DNA of 34,842 nt from an uncultured Sphingomonadaceae bacterium (GTDB taxonomy: Bacteria; Pseudomonadota; Alphaproteobacteria; Sphingomonadales; Sphingomonadaceae): contig CANLBM010000024.1 of the NCBI GenBank assembly GCA_947488845.1, positions 1 to 34,842 on the forward strand. Reading direction: 5' to 3'. Positions 1 to 8,866 of the stretch are shown here, in pieces; position 1 is the stretch's first letter, and each line of letters opens with the position of its first letter. A program made the translations under genes and the position numbers. The notes beneath the pieces are model-generated. The model had not been told where the DNA came from and did no database searches. It saw nothing but the letters and a program-made list of their open reading frames with translations.

Positions 1-76
1 CAAAACCGCAGGCGGGTGAAATATGTTAAAAATCATCCTTGACGGGGATGCGATTAGACGACCGTTACAAGTCCAT
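1..76 (+). repeat. Left copy of a 76-bp perfect terminal inverted repeat
   Basis: Bases 1-76 are the exact reverse complement of 34766-34841 (base n pairs with base 34842-n). Identity stops sharply after base 76, where the two inner flanks have nothing in common. The repeat carries stop codons in all three forward frames, so it is not part of the transposase reading frame that follows. It could be the end of an insertion sequence present in two inverted copies, or the shared end of an assembly contig broken in a repeat. I do not recognise the element it belongs to. Confidence 0.9.
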
Positions 77-93
77 CCAGTACATGCTTCCCA

Positions 94-477
94 ATGTGCT
101 ATGGCATCCAGTTCACCCTCCCGCCGCGCTACGCTGACGGCCCGACCGCCACCTACATGACCCACATGTTCGACATGCGCTGCGAAGAAAACGGGATCGA
201 GCACCGCCCCACCAAAATCAAGCATCCATGGACCAACGGGCAGGTCGAACGGATGAACCGGACGATCAAGGAGACCGCCGTCAAACGATACCATTATGAC
301 AGCCATGCCCAGCTGACCGCGCATCTCAACGACTTCATTGACGCCTACAATTATGGGCGGAAGCTGAAGGCCATCAAGGGACTCACACCCTTCGAATACA
401 TCTGCAAAATGTGGACAACCGAACCAAACAGATATACACTTAATCTAACTTATCATATGCTTGGACTAAACACCTAG
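94..477 (+). pseudogene. IS481-family transposase, C-terminal remnant
   Basis: The 127-residue frame matches the C-terminal half of the DDE integrase-like domain of IS481-family transposases. It has a GIQFTLPPRYADGP block, then HPWTNGQVERMNRTIKE, whose glutamate (about residue 52) is the third catalytic acid, then an FDIxAYN/GLTPFEYIC-like tail. The HTH domain and the first catalytic aspartate are absent. The usual TDNG before IQF, which carries the second aspartate, is replaced by CYG, so the break lies exactly at this motif. Upstream sequence in the same frame has stops at 40 and 55, and the ATG at 94 is not the native start. The fragment should be inactive. It marks the left edge of the catabolic genes and suggests IS-driven rearrangement. 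Confidence 0.85.
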
Positions 478-563
478 CTTCAAATCAAGGTATCAAAATT
501 CATATTTGGTATTCTCGACCACCCAATTCATCGAAGATATGACAGGTCATTCTAACATTGCGG

Positions 564-1547
564 TTAGCGTTCGTGGGAGCTTTTCCAAAAAGAAAGAACG
601 CTCCTGAGAGCTGCGACAAAGGCCAATGGCTGATCGAGCATCAGGTGGTGGCGGGCTTCCGGTATGGCTATTATCGGGATGTCGTTTCCACCCATCTCGC
701 GGATATAATCGGCAGAATCCTGTGAGAAGAGCAGACTGTTACCGCCGTGCACGATTGCTTTGCGGCCCGGCGCTTGCACCAGGCGCTTACCCATGTTCAG
801 CCACTCCTCGGGCCTATTGCTCCGCCGGAAAACCTCTGGTGAGAATTTCCACGTCCAACTGCCTCTTTTATGCTTCAGCGAATGATACGCAATATAATCT
901 AGCAGGAATGGCTCCTCGGCGGGCTGAGGCGGGGATAGGATGTAGCGCGCACGCGCTGCTTCATAGCTGGGATAGCGCTTGTTGGGCTTGTCCGGATTCC
1001 CTGATCCCGGGCTCGATCGATCGTTTTTCCAGTATTTTTCAAGCAATTCAGGGCGCATGATCATAAGGTCGCATACGACCACTCCAGCAAAGGCGTCGGG
1101 CGACTGGGTCACGGCTGTCAGCGCGGCACCCGAACCGAAGCTGTGCGCGATGATCGTTGGCTTTTGGCCATCCGCAAACATGTTCAGGGCCTCGGCAACC
1201 TCGGTGAATTCCCTCCCGCGGGCCGCCGTGTCAGCTGCCCCCCGCATTTCGCTGTCCCCCATACCCGCCAAATCGAACGCCACGACGTCATATTCTTCCG
1301 CGAAGAACGGCGCAATAAAAGCGAAGCAGCGGGCATGGGCGAGGAAGCCATGTGTCATTAGCAATTTGGGCTTATCGGGGCTGCCCCAGCGGAAATAGTG
1401 CACCTTGGCACCAGGAGTCTCTACATAACCTTCTTCGCGCGGCACCTCCAGTGCTGCTATAAACCATTCTGGCAGTTGGGCACCCTCACCGGCCCAAATG
1501 GGATCGATGTCTGCCAGAAGGCCGTTAACAGGGGGCATTTCATTCAT
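564..1547 (-). CDS. Alpha/beta-fold hydrolase (probable esterase/lactonase)
   Basis: A 327-residue protein with the alpha/beta hydrolase layout: an oxyanion-hole HGF motif (66-68), DLAGMGDS (92-99), a nucleophile elbow AHSFG with Ser136, and a late ARHH motif (His300/301) as the likely catalytic histidine. No signal peptide is seen, so it should be cytoplasmic. Its ATG overlaps the stop of the Baeyer-Villiger monooxygenase gene (ATGA), which supports this start and translational coupling. It is the last gene of the leftward operon. Hydrolysis of the ester or lactone made by the monooxygenase is the natural role, but this is inferred from neighbourhood. A haloalkane dehalogenase- or epoxide hydrolase-like activity is possible, since these share the fold. 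The nucleophile here is serine, which favours esterase. Confidence 0.85.
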   Translation of the reverse strand: MNEMPPVNGLLADIDPIWAGEGAQLPEWFIAALEVPREEGYVETPGAKVHYFRWGSPDKPKLLMTHGFLAHARCFAFIAPFFAEEYDVVAFDLAGMGDSEMRGAADTAARGREFTEVAEALNMFADGQKPTIIAHSFGSGAALTAVTQSPDAFAGVVVCDLMIMRPELLEKYWKNDRSSPGSGNPDKPNKRYPSYEAARARYILSPPQPAEEPFLLDYIAYHSLKHKRGSWTWKFSPEVFRRSNRPEEWLNMGKRLVQAPGRKAIVHGGNSLLFSQDSADYIREMGGNDIPIIAIPEARHHLMLDQPLAFVAALRSVLSFWKSSHER

Positions 1548-3181
1548 TGCGCGAAGGGTTCCGTGTTTGTGGGTTTTTCGGTTACGAAGCCGCGATAGCC
1601 GTCATGCGCTACATCATCACAAAGTGCGGCATAACCGACCACGCTGGGAAAATTGATCAGTTGACGCTTTTTGCCCGGGATATTGGCGCCCATGTACCAG
1701 GAGTCTGCTTCGGGAAAGAGCGTCATCGCCCCCGCCTGCGCGACCATTTCGGTCCAGGTCGTCTCGGCTTCGGGTTCCGTATCGAAAAGGACGATGCCTT
1801 CGTCTCTTAGCCGGACCAGGAAATCGCAAATCCAGTCGCCTTGTATCTCGGCGGTCGTCGGACCATTCGAAAAACCCGAAGGGCTTAGAGGCCCGTAGGC
1901 GAACAGCATATTGGGAAAGTCCGCCACGGCCATGCCCAAATAAGCGCGCAGGCCATCGTCCCAAGCCTGCGCCAAGCCGATCCCGCCGCGTCCGGATATG
2001 TTCATGTCGATCAGCCCGCCGCGTCCGGCATCGAAGCCGGTCGCAAAGACGATCAGATCGCAGTCAAACGCCCCATCCTGAGTTTCGATACGGTCCGCGC
2101 TGATCCGGACGATCGGCGTTTCCTTCAGATCGACGAGCGCGACATTTTCCTGCGCAAAAATCTCGTAAAAGTCCTGTTCCAGCGATGGCCGCTTGGTGCC
2201 GAAGGGGTGGGGCGGCTCGGCAGGAGCAAGTTTTTCCGCAAGCGCCGGATCGACGATCCGCTCCCGGACTTTGTCGCGCCAGAAATCATAAGCGTAGCGG
2301 TTTGCTTCGCGGTTGGTGAGCATATCCGCAAAATTGTGATACCAAAATTTTAGGCCGCCGCGCTGCCAGAGATGCTCGAAATGTGCGGTGCGCTCCTCAT
2401 CGCTAACCTCAAGTGCCGATTTTTCCAGCGACTGGTATTCAAAACCCCCGCTGGTCTGCTTGCGTTGTTCGAAAATGGCCGGATACCCCTGCTTTTCGCA
2501 CACCTGCCCTTCCTCGGTCATTGTCTCCTGCCGCATGGGAAGGGCCAGGATCGGCGTCCTCTGAAATAGTGTCAGCCGGTCTGCTGATTTTGCTGCCTCC
2601 TGTGCCACCTGCACACCGCTGGCGCCGGTGCCGATCAGGCAAATCTTGCGGCCGGTCAGATCGATCCCGTCCTGCGGCCAGCGCGCAGTATGACACCAGT
2701 CGCCCGAGAAAGTGTCGAGGCCCGGAATATCGGGCACGTAAGGTTTCGACGCGAAGCCGAGAGCCGGAAGGAGAAACCGCGCTGTCACCGTGTCCCCACC
2801 GTCCAGATGCAGGTGCCAGAGCGATGCCTTTTCGGCGAAGCGTGCGCTTTCGACCCTCGTGCCCAAGCGCATTTGCGGCCACAGATCGAAGGTATCGCAG
2901 ACATGGCGGAAATAGGCCCGGAGCTCTTTCCAGCCGGGGAAGTGCTCAGTCCACGACCATGTCCGCCAGACTTCGGGAAGAGAGAATTCGTAAAGCGGAA
3001 CCTGCGAATCGACCCGCGCGCCCGGATAGCGGTTCCAGTACCAGATGCCGCCGGGCTGGGCGGCAGCATCGACCAGCAGGACATAGAACCCGGCCTCGCG
3101 CAGTTTGTGAAGCAGGTAGATGCCGCTGAAACCGGCACCGACGATCACCGCGTCATAGTCTGGCGTGGTCTTGCCGCTCAC
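1544..3181 (-). CDS. Baeyer-Villiger flavin monooxygenase (class B)
   Basis: A 545-residue FAD/NADPH monooxygenase. The FAD Rossmann motif GAGFSG is at residues 15-20. The class B Baeyer-Villiger fingerprint FSGDWCHTARWP is at 158-169, fitting FxGxxxHxxxWP. The NADPH Rossmann motif GTGASG is at 184-189, and an FATGFD motif occurs late. Such enzymes insert oxygen next to a ketone carbonyl, giving esters or lactones. Start is GTG at 3181, overlapping the stop of the acyl-CoA ligase gene (GTGA). Length matches cyclohexanone/steroid monooxygenase types. Together with the following hydrolase it forms a ketone-to-alcohol-plus-acid module. The substrate is not evident; cyclic ketones from alicyclic or steroid-like compounds fit the context. 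Confidence 0.92.
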   Translation of the reverse strand: MSGKTTPDYDAVIVGAGFSGIYLLHKLREAGFYVLLVDAAAQPGGIWYWNRYPGARVDSQVPLYEFSLPEVWRTWSWTEHFPGWKELRAYFRHVCDTFDLWPQMRLGTRVESARFAEKASLWHLHLDGGDTVTARFLLPALGFASKPYVPDIPGLDTFSGDWCHTARWPQDGIDLTGRKICLIGTGASGVQVAQEAAKSADRLTLFQRTPILALPMRQETMTEEGQVCEKQGYPAIFEQRKQTSGGFEYQSLEKSALEVSDEERTAHFEHLWQRGGLKFWYHNFADMLTNREANRYAYDFWRDKVRERIVDPALAEKLAPAEPPHPFGTKRPSLEQDFYEIFAQENVALVDLKETPIVRISADRIETQDGAFDCDLIVFATGFDAGRGGLIDMNISGRGGIGLAQAWDDGLRAYLGMAVADFPNMLFAYGPLSPSGFSNGPTTAEIQGDWICDFLVRLRDEGIVLFDTEPEAETTWTEMVAQAGAMTLFPEADSWYMGANIPGKKRQLINFPSVVGYAALCDDVAHDGYRGFVTEKPTNTEPFAQ

Positions 3182-4791
3182 GCTGCCGCCCTGCTGCCTT
3201 CCGCAATTTTCTTTGCCGCTGCGTAATCCGCCTTTCCGTTCGAGGCGCGCAGAGGCGTGTCGGTAGGATGGATCGACTTGGGCGTCTTATATCCTGCCAG
3301 CTGCTCGCGGACGTGGTCCTTTACAGTTTGCTCATCGAATTCGCCCTGTTTATCGAGATGGACCACGGCGGTCACCGCTTGACCCCATTTCTCGTGCGGC
3401 ACCCCGACGACCAGCGCATCGGCGATCGCGGGGTGAGTCTTCAGCACCTCTTCGACTTCTTCGGGATAGACCTTTTCACCAGCGGTGTTGATGCACACGC
3501 TGCCCCGGCCGAGCAGGGTCAGGCTGCCATCGGATTCCACACGGCACCAGTCGCCGGGGATCGAGTAACGCACACCGTCGATTGTTTTGAAGGTCTGTGC
3601 CGATTTTTCAGGATCTTTGTAATAGCCGAGCGGGATTGCACCCTTGCGGGCGATGAAGCCTGGCACGCCGCTGCCTGGTTCGACCTCATGGTCGTTCTCG
3701 TCGAACACGTCGCAGAATTCGCCAATGCTGAATTTGGCGGTGTTGGTCCCGCCTTCCGCGGTGGTGACGGCGAGGCCATATCCGAGTCCTTCGGAGGCGC
3801 CGAAACTGTCCATCAGGACAACTTGCGGAATGTGCTTGCACAGGCCCGCCTTGACCTCTTTGCTCCACATCACGCCGGAAGAAACGATTGTCGCAAGGCT
3901 GCTGGTATCCCAGCGACGGGGATGTTCGTCGAGGGCGCGAAGCATCGGTTTGGCAAACGCGTCGCCCACGATGACGATGCTTTCGACCTTGTGCTCCTCG
4001 ACCGTGTCCCACAATTCTTCGGCATCGAATGACGGGTCGGCCAGAGTGACGATGGCACCGCCCGCCATGAGCGTGCCTATGCCGATGATAAAGCCCGTGC
4101 CGTGCATTAGCGGGCAGGAGGGGAGGGTGAGGCGACCCGGCCCCTCGCTTTTGATCAGTGCGATGCTTTCCTCGTGCGATTGCGGCACGGGGCCAAGCAT
4201 TTTTTGCGCATCGAGCTGAGCTTTGCGCATGTCGTCGTGCCGCCACATCACGCCCTTGGGCATGCCGGTGGTGCCGCCGGTATAGATGAACAGCAGATCG
4301 CCTGGTGAACGCTCGATGCCTAGAGGCGAACCGTCTCCCTGCGTCGTGAGATGTTCATAGGGAACGGCGAAAGGGGCGATTTCCGACGCATCGCCGATCT
4401 CGACGAAAGTGTGGACCTTCTCAAGCCGGTCCTTCAGCTCAAGGATATAGTCGCGAAATTCGGAGCTGTAGACGATCACCTCGCTGTCGGAATCGTCGAA
4501 GATGTAGAATACTTCTTCGGGCACGTAGCGATAATTGATGTTCACATGCGTGAGCCGACCCTTGAAGCAGGCCGCCATCAGCTCGCCGTATTCGGGACGG
4601 TTTCGCATGTAGAACGCCACCTTCGCCCCGTCGACGGCACCGCGTTCCCGCAGGTTGCGCGCGAGATTGTTCGAACGGACTGACATTTCCGGCCATGTGA
4701 TGATCCGGTCGCCATGGATCAGCGCGGGCGCATCCTTCGGCATAGCCGGTTCGATAGCATCAAGAATGTCGCCAAGGTTCCAGTCGATCAC
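3178..4791 (-). CDS. Acyl-CoA ligase (AMP-forming, FadD19/FadD17-like)
   Basis: A 537-residue ANL-superfamily adenylating enzyme. The P-loop YTGGTTGMPKG lies at 170-180 and is followed by VMWRHDD. This TGGTTGxPKGVMWR form is typical of the ligases for bulky steroid-like acids such as mycobacterial FadD19. Later signatures are CPLMHGTG, DSFGASEGLG, and the hinge and C-terminal lysine region (GKADYAAAK). Reaction: carboxylate + ATP + CoA to acyl-CoA + AMP + PPi. The start is GTG at 4791 with AGGAG eight bases upstream; the nearby ATG at 4803 is out of frame and closes at once. It sits between the acyl-CoA dehydrogenases and the monooxygenase in the leftward operon. Substrate assignment is inference. 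Confidence 0.92.
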   Translation of the reverse strand: MIDWNLGDILDAIEPAMPKDAPALIHGDRIITWPEMSVRSNNLARNLRERGAVDGAKVAFYMRNRPEYGELMAACFKGRLTHVNINYRYVPEEVFYIFDDSDSEVIVYSSEFRDYILELKDRLEKVHTFVEIGDASEIAPFAVPYEHLTTQGDGSPLGIERSPGDLLFIYTGGTTGMPKGVMWRHDDMRKAQLDAQKMLGPVPQSHEESIALIKSEGPGRLTLPSCPLMHGTGFIIGIGTLMAGGAIVTLADPSFDAEELWDTVEEHKVESIVIVGDAFAKPMLRALDEHPRRWDTSSLATIVSSGVMWSKEVKAGLCKHIPQVVLMDSFGASEGLGYGLAVTTAEGGTNTAKFSIGEFCDVFDENDHEVEPGSGVPGFIARKGAIPLGYYKDPEKSAQTFKTIDGVRYSIPGDWCRVESDGSLTLLGRGSVCINTAGEKVYPEEVEEVLKTHPAIADALVVGVPHEKWGQAVTAVVHLDKQGEFDEQTVKDHVREQLAGYKTPKSIHPTDTPLRASNGKADYAAAKKIAEGSRAAA

Positions 4792-4810
4792 GTTTCCATC
4801 TCCTCTCTTG

Positions 4811-4842
4811 GCGGGGCGCCGCTTGTCTCGCGGCGTCCCCGC
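4811..4842 (-). other. Strong GC-rich hairpin inside the operon
   Basis: GCGGGGCGCCGC (4811-4822) pairs with GCGGCG-T-CCCCGC (4830-4842), leaving a single bulged T at 4836 and a seven-base loop. It fills most of the 62-bp gap between the acyl-CoA dehydrogenase and ligase genes, the only sizeable gap downstream of 10805 in this operon. No T tract follows on the transcribed strand, so it is not a classical intrinsic terminator. It may shield mRNA from exonucleases or tune ligase expression. Confidence 0.6.
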
Positions 4843-4853
4843 AGCTATTTAAA

Positions 4854-5945
4854 TCACGCTGCCTGGGTCCACCCTTGCCGCGCTGCTGCTTCGGCTCTCA
4901 CCGTTTCGGGGCCGCCAAGAACCTGGCGATCGAAACCGATCCGCTTGAACCAATAATGGAGCCCAAGCAGGTCGGTGAAGCCCATCCCGCCATGCACTTC
5001 GGTGGAAGTGCGCGCGACGAAGCGATACACCTCGCCGGTATGCGATTTCGCATGGCACGCGGCGAGCGTGGCTTCATCCGACGCCGCGTCGAAAGCATGC
5101 GCTGCGTACCAAATCAAGGAGCGGCATGGTTCGTGACGGGCTGCCATTTCCGCGCACATATGCTTGACCGCCTGAAAGCTGCCAATGATCCGCCCGAACT
5201 GTTCGCGCTGTCCGGCATAGTCGACTGCTTGTTCGATCATGGCCTGACCGGCACCAAGGCTGTCGGCGGCCAGAATCACCCGGCCCGCGTCGCGGAGCCG
5301 TGCCGCCGTCGCTCCGCCATCATCGGCCAGTTGCTCTGCGTCAACTTGCTCAAAGCGCAGTTCGCCGACGCTGCGGGTTCGGTCGATTGTGGTCAATGGG
5401 ACTTTCTTCAGCCCTTCGGCATCGGCGGGCACGAGGTGCAGCCGCCCGGTCGCATCAGCCACCAGAAACGCATTAGCGCTGGCAAAGTCGAGCGCGAATA
5501 ACGCCGTCCCACCTAGTTTTCCGCCGTTGCTGGTTACGCCCGCGCCGTCGCGTGCTTCGATCATCTCGGCAATGGCGACGGCGACCTGTGCTTCGCCGCT
5601 GGCGATTTTTGGCAGCCACTCAGCCTGCTGTTGATCGCTGCCCGCCTGCGCCAGCGCGATGGGTGCAAGCACGTCGCTGGCGAGAAACGGTACCGGAGCG
5701 ACCGCGTAGGCAAGCTGTTCGGCCACCACGGCTGCATCGAGCAAGGTCATACCGAGGCCGCCATGTTGTTCGGGAACCATCATTCCTGTGATGCCCAGTT
5801 CGCTCAGTGCAGACTGCACCTTTTCGCTGTAAGAAGCTTCGCCTTCGGCGCACTCACGCACATGGTTGAGCGGGCAGGTGTCGGCGAGGCATCGCGCGAC
5901 TGTATCGCGCAGCATCTGCTGGTCTTGCGACAGTCCGAAATCCAT
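4854..5945 (-). CDS. Acyl-CoA dehydrogenase (short form, partner subunit)
   Basis: A 363-residue FadE-type flavoprotein: an N-terminal helical domain beginning DFGLSQDQQMLRDTV, a PEQHGGLG turn near 58-65, and a C-terminal domain with REQFGRIIGSFQAVKH and EVHGGMGFTD. The usual middle-domain FAD motif (SEPGxGSD) is degenerate. At the position of the MCAD-type catalytic Glu (YEGTS) it reads LGGPE. These are features of the weaker subunit in two-gene ACADs such as the ChsE1/ChsE2 type that act on steroid side chains. Its ATG overlaps the stop of the upstream ACAD (TGATG), so the two are co-translated. A heteromeric enzyme introducing a 2,3 double bond into an acyl-CoA is the likely role. The pairing is inferred. 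Confidence 0.88.
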   Translation of the reverse strand: MDFGLSQDQQMLRDTVARCLADTCPLNHVRECAEGEASYSEKVQSALSELGITGMMVPEQHGGLGMTLLDAAVVAEQLAYAVAPVPFLASDVLAPIALAQAGSDQQQAEWLPKIASGEAQVAVAIAEMIEARDGAGVTSNGGKLGGTALFALDFASANAFLVADATGRLHLVPADAEGLKKVPLTTIDRTRSVGELRFEQVDAEQLADDGGATAARLRDAGRVILAADSLGAGQAMIEQAVDYAGQREQFGRIIGSFQAVKHMCAEMAARHEPCRSLIWYAAHAFDAASDEATLAACHAKSHTGEVYRFVARTSTEVHGGMGFTDLLGLHYWFKRIGFDRQVLGGPETVRAEAAARQGWTQAA

Positions 5946-7195
5946 CAGGCGGCTCCCTGTTTCTGGCGGGCCGCGACGGCGGCGCCCTGTTCGGCCGGCG
6001 CAGGTTTGGCCAGCTTAGGTTCGCGCGGCATATCGAGCCCGCGTTCGGCGATGATGTTCTTCTGGATCTGCGCGGTACCTCCACCGATGATCAGGCCCAG
6101 CTGGAACATGCAGTTCCACTGCCACGCGCCTCCTTCGCGCTCGCGATTGCTACCGTGATAAAGGATGCCGATCTCGCCCATGGCGTCGATCGCCAGAGCC
6201 GATATCTGATGCGCCAGTTCGCAGCTTTGCAGCTTGACAATCAGCTTGGCCATGCCGCCGGGATCGCCCTTCAGATTGTCCGAAAGGATACGCATTCCGT
6301 TGTATTTCATCGCTGCAACTTCGGCCTGAAGCGCCGCCAACCGGTCGCGCAGCACGGCATTGTCGATCGCGCGGCCTTGGCCGACACGTTCTTTCTGCAT
6401 TAGCATGACCAGTGCCTGAAATCGGTTTTCCAGCGCATCGGGATCGCCCAGCATGCCGCGTTCGTGACCCAGTGTCGCATTGGCGACGAACCAGCCTTGA
6501 CCACGCTGGCCGACGATCTGGTCCATCGGCACCCGCACGTCGGTGAAGAACGTCTCGTTAAATTCGGCGTGACCGGTCATGGTCTTGAGCGGACGCACCT
6601 CAATCCCCGGCGTATCCATCGAGAATATCAGATAGGAAATGCCGCCGTGCTTGGGCGCGTCAGGTTCGGTCCTGACCAGGCAGAAGATCATGTCCGCCTG
6701 CTTGGCCGTGCTGGTCCAGATCTTCTGGCCGTTGATCACGAATTGGCCGTTTTCGATCCGCGCGCTGGTTTTCAGGCTGGCAAGGTCCGATCCCGCGCCG
6801 GGCTCGGAATAGCCCTGGCACCATACGACCTCGCCTTTCAGCGTCGGCTCGACCCACTGGCGTTTCTGTGCCTCAGTTCCCAGTTCCAGCAGTGTAGGGA
6901 CCAGCATCGATATGCCTTGGTTGGCAAGTCCGCCGGGAATGCCGGCGCGCGCGAATTCCTCGGCGATGATTCGCGATTTGAGAATGTCGGGCTCGGCCCC
7001 GTAACCCCCGTATTCCGTGGGGATCGTGCGCGCGGTATAGCCATGTTCGATCAGCAGCTTTTGCCACTCGACCGCCTCGGGACAGGGGCGGGCGGCCCGG
7101 CCCTGCTCGGCTGGCGCACGATTCCCGTACGTCTTTAAGAATTGTCGCACTTCCTCGCGGAAAGCGTCATATTCGGGTCCATATTCGAGATCCAT
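5945..7195 (-). CDS. Acyl-CoA dehydrogenase (FAD-binding, long form)
   Basis: A 416-residue acyl-CoA dehydrogenase with complete cofactor motifs: WCQGYSEPGAGSDL at 125-138, NGQKIWTS at 155-162, and a C-terminal GGGTAQIQKNIIAERGL. The position of the MCAD catalytic glutamate is glycine, as in several bulky-substrate FadE proteins that take the base from another helix. The C-terminal tail after GLDMPRE (AKPAPAEQGAAVAARQK) is an alanine-rich extension. It lies seven bases after the OB-fold gene and overlaps the next ACAD gene. With that gene it probably forms a heteromer that dehydrogenates the CoA ester made by the ligase. FAD binding is well supported; substrate is unknown. Confidence 0.92.
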   Translation of the reverse strand: MDLEYGPEYDAFREEVRQFLKTYGNRAPAEQGRAARPCPEAVEWQKLLIEHGYTARTIPTEYGGYGAEPDILKSRIIAEEFARAGIPGGLANQGISMLVPTLLELGTEAQKRQWVEPTLKGEVVWCQGYSEPGAGSDLASLKTSARIENGQFVINGQKIWTSTAKQADMIFCLVRTEPDAPKHGGISYLIFSMDTPGIEVRPLKTMTGHAEFNETFFTDVRVPMDQIVGQRGQGWFVANATLGHERGMLGDPDALENRFQALVMLMQKERVGQGRAIDNAVLRDRLAALQAEVAAMKYNGMRILSDNLKGDPGGMAKLIVKLQSCELAHQISALAIDAMGEIGILYHGSNREREGGAWQWNCMFQLGLIIGGGTAQIQKNIIAERGLDMPREPKLAKPAPAEQGAAVAARQKQGAA

Positions 7196-7202
7196 TTCAT
7201 GC

Positions 7203-7679
7203 TTATCCTTCGTGGGGTAGGTTCGTATCGGGGCGGAAAACCGGCAGGCGGAAATCCGCGCCGATCAGTTCGAAATCGAGCGTTACCGGAAGGTCCAGCT
7301 CTAGCTTGTCGCGGTCGCAATCGATCAGACGCGTGGCCATGCGGACGCCTTCTTCCAGTTCCACCACCGCCGAGACGAACGGAATGTCAGCGGCAAAGGC
7401 AGGGTGCAGAGCCTGATGTGTGACCGTCCAGGAAAACAGCGTACCTTTTCCGCTGCTTTGCTCCCAAGAAAAGTCGGGCGAGCCGCATTTTGCGCACATG
7501 TAGCGCGGCAGGTGGCGGAAGGTGCCACATTCGCCGCAGCGCTGGAAATAGAGATTGCCGTCCTGGCAACGGTTCCAGAATTCCTGTTCCACCGGATCCT
7601 GCGGGCGCGGTTGCGGCTTTGGCGGCGCCTTCTGCGCCGAGGCACGCATTTTGGGCGGAAGATTCTTCTCGTCGCTCAT
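7203..7679 (-). CDS. Zinc-ribbon OB-fold protein (DUF35), aldolase partner
   Basis: A 158-residue protein with a proline-rich start, then a rubredoxin-like zinc ribbon with CGEC (Cys48, Cys51) and CAKC (Cys62, Cys65), then an OB-fold with [12 protein letters not shown]. Known relatives act beside Ltp2-type thiolase homologues: the DUF35 domain of ChsH2 forms a retro-aldolase with Ltp2 in steroid degradation. Start is the ATG at 7679, which overlaps the thiolase stop (ATGA). A longer in-frame extension upstream lies inside the thiolase gene and has no family similarity. The partner is almost certainly the thiolase homologue directly upstream. Confidence 0.9.
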   Translation of the reverse strand: MSDEKNLPPKMRASAQKAPPKPQPRPQDPVEQEFWNRCQDGNLYFQRCGECGTFRHLPRYMCAKCGSPDFSWEQSSGKGTLFSWTVTHQALHPAFAADIPFVSAVVELEEGVRMATRLIDCDRDKLELDLPVTLDFELIGADFRLPVFRPDTNLPHEG

Positions 7680-8866
7680 GCAAACCTCCTCAGGATAGCG
7701 ATACTGCCATCGCCCAAGTCGCCCCAGCCGGTGACCAGCCCGGTCTGCGCGCCTTCGACCTGGCGTTCGCCGCAATCGTGGCGCAGTTGACGCACCGCCT
7801 CGACCACGTGGTTGAGGCCCCAGACATGCGCTTCGCTCAGCAGGCCGCCATGGGTGTTGACCGGATAGCGCCCGCCCAGCTCGATCTGCCCGTCGGCGAC
7901 AAATTCACCCTGTCCGCCCGGCTCGCAATAACCCAGCGCTTCGAGCTGTAGCAGGACGACATAAGTAAAGCAGTCGTAGATCTGCAGGAAATCCATGTCC
8001 TCGCGGCGAACGCCCGCCATGTCGAAGGCGCGCGGGGCGGCATAGCTGAGGCCGATTTTGAACGGATCGGGCCGGGAAGGGATGTCGTCGGCCGGATAGG
8101 GATGTCCCTCGGCTGCGCCCGCGATGCTGACGGGGACATGCGGCATGTCTTTTGCCCGGTCCATCCGCGAGACGACGACCGCGCAGGCTCCGTCGGTTTC
8201 CAGGCAGCAATCGTAAAGGCGGAAAGGTTCGGAAATCAACCGCGCCGAGTGATAGGTTTCCGCGTCCAGCTCGCGCCCATAGGTAAAGGCCTGCGGATTC
8301 ATCTGCGCATGGCGGCGGCAGGCCAGCGCGACGGCCGCCATTGCGTCAGGCCCGACGCCGTAAAGCTTTGAATGGCGGGTCGCGAGCCAGGCATACATTT
8401 GCACCGGCAAAAACACGCCATAGGGACTGTAATAGCCTTTGACCGTGTTGGTCAGCGTGTTCATGTTCATCGGCCGCGTCGGCGGCGCACCTGGCTTGGG
8501 CCTGAGCGCCGAATATCCGTTCCAGCCCAGCGTTATGAGCACATGGTCGCACAGGCCGCTGGCGATCGCCATTGCCGCGTTTTGCAGCGCCGTAGTCGGG
8601 CTGGCCCCGCCCATATGCACTGTGGCGGCATAGCGCAGCACATCAATACCCAGATTGGCGGCCATTTCCTCTGACGTCGTGTAGATCGGCGGCGGCACCA
8701 TGCCATCGATATCGGAAGGTTTCAACCCTGCATCGGCGATGGCGCGGCGCGATGCCTCCAGCATCATGTCCACCGCGGTGCTTTCAGCACCTTTGACGAA
8801 AGCGGTTTCGCCAACGCCAGTGATAGCGGACCTGTCGCTGAAGCTTAGGGCGGCGGGACCGTTCAT
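7676..8866 (-). CDS. Thiolase-fold protein, Ltp2-type (probable aldolase)
   Basis: A 396-residue thiolase-superfamily protein of the SCP-x/Ltp2 branch: [13 protein letters not shown] near the N-terminus, [20 protein letters not shown] at 294-313, and [14 protein letters not shown] at 337-350. The nucleophilic cysteine of true thiolases is absent: that loop reads [11 protein letters not shown] (84-94). Loss of this cysteine is known for Ltp2, where tyrosines catalyse retro-aldol cleavage of a beta-hydroxyacyl-CoA side chain; Tyr297 here lies in the matching IYDCFT motif. It overlaps the OB-fold partner gene at one end and the COQ4-family gene at the other. The likely role is release of a short acyl-CoA and a ketone, which the Baeyer-Villiger enzyme could then use. 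Function is inferred from family and context. Confidence 0.87.
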   Translation of the reverse strand: MNGPAALSFSDRSAITGVGETAFVKGAESTAVDMMLEASRRAIADAGLKPSDIDGMVPPPIYTTSEEMAANLGIDVLRYAATVHMGGASPTTALQNAAMAIASGLCDHVLITLGWNGYSALRPKPGAPPTRPMNMNTLTNTVKGYYSPYGVFLPVQMYAWLATRHSKLYGVGPDAMAAVALACRRHAQMNPQAFTYGRELDAETYHSARLISEPFRLYDCCLETDGACAVVVSRMDRAKDMPHVPVSIAGAAEGHPYPADDIPSRPDPFKIGLSYAAPRAFDMAGVRREDMDFLQIYDCFTYVVLLQLEALGYCEPGGQGEFVADGQIELGGRYPVNTHGGLLSEAHVWGLNHVVEAVRQLRHDCGERQVEGAQTGLVTGWGDLGDGSIAILRRFA

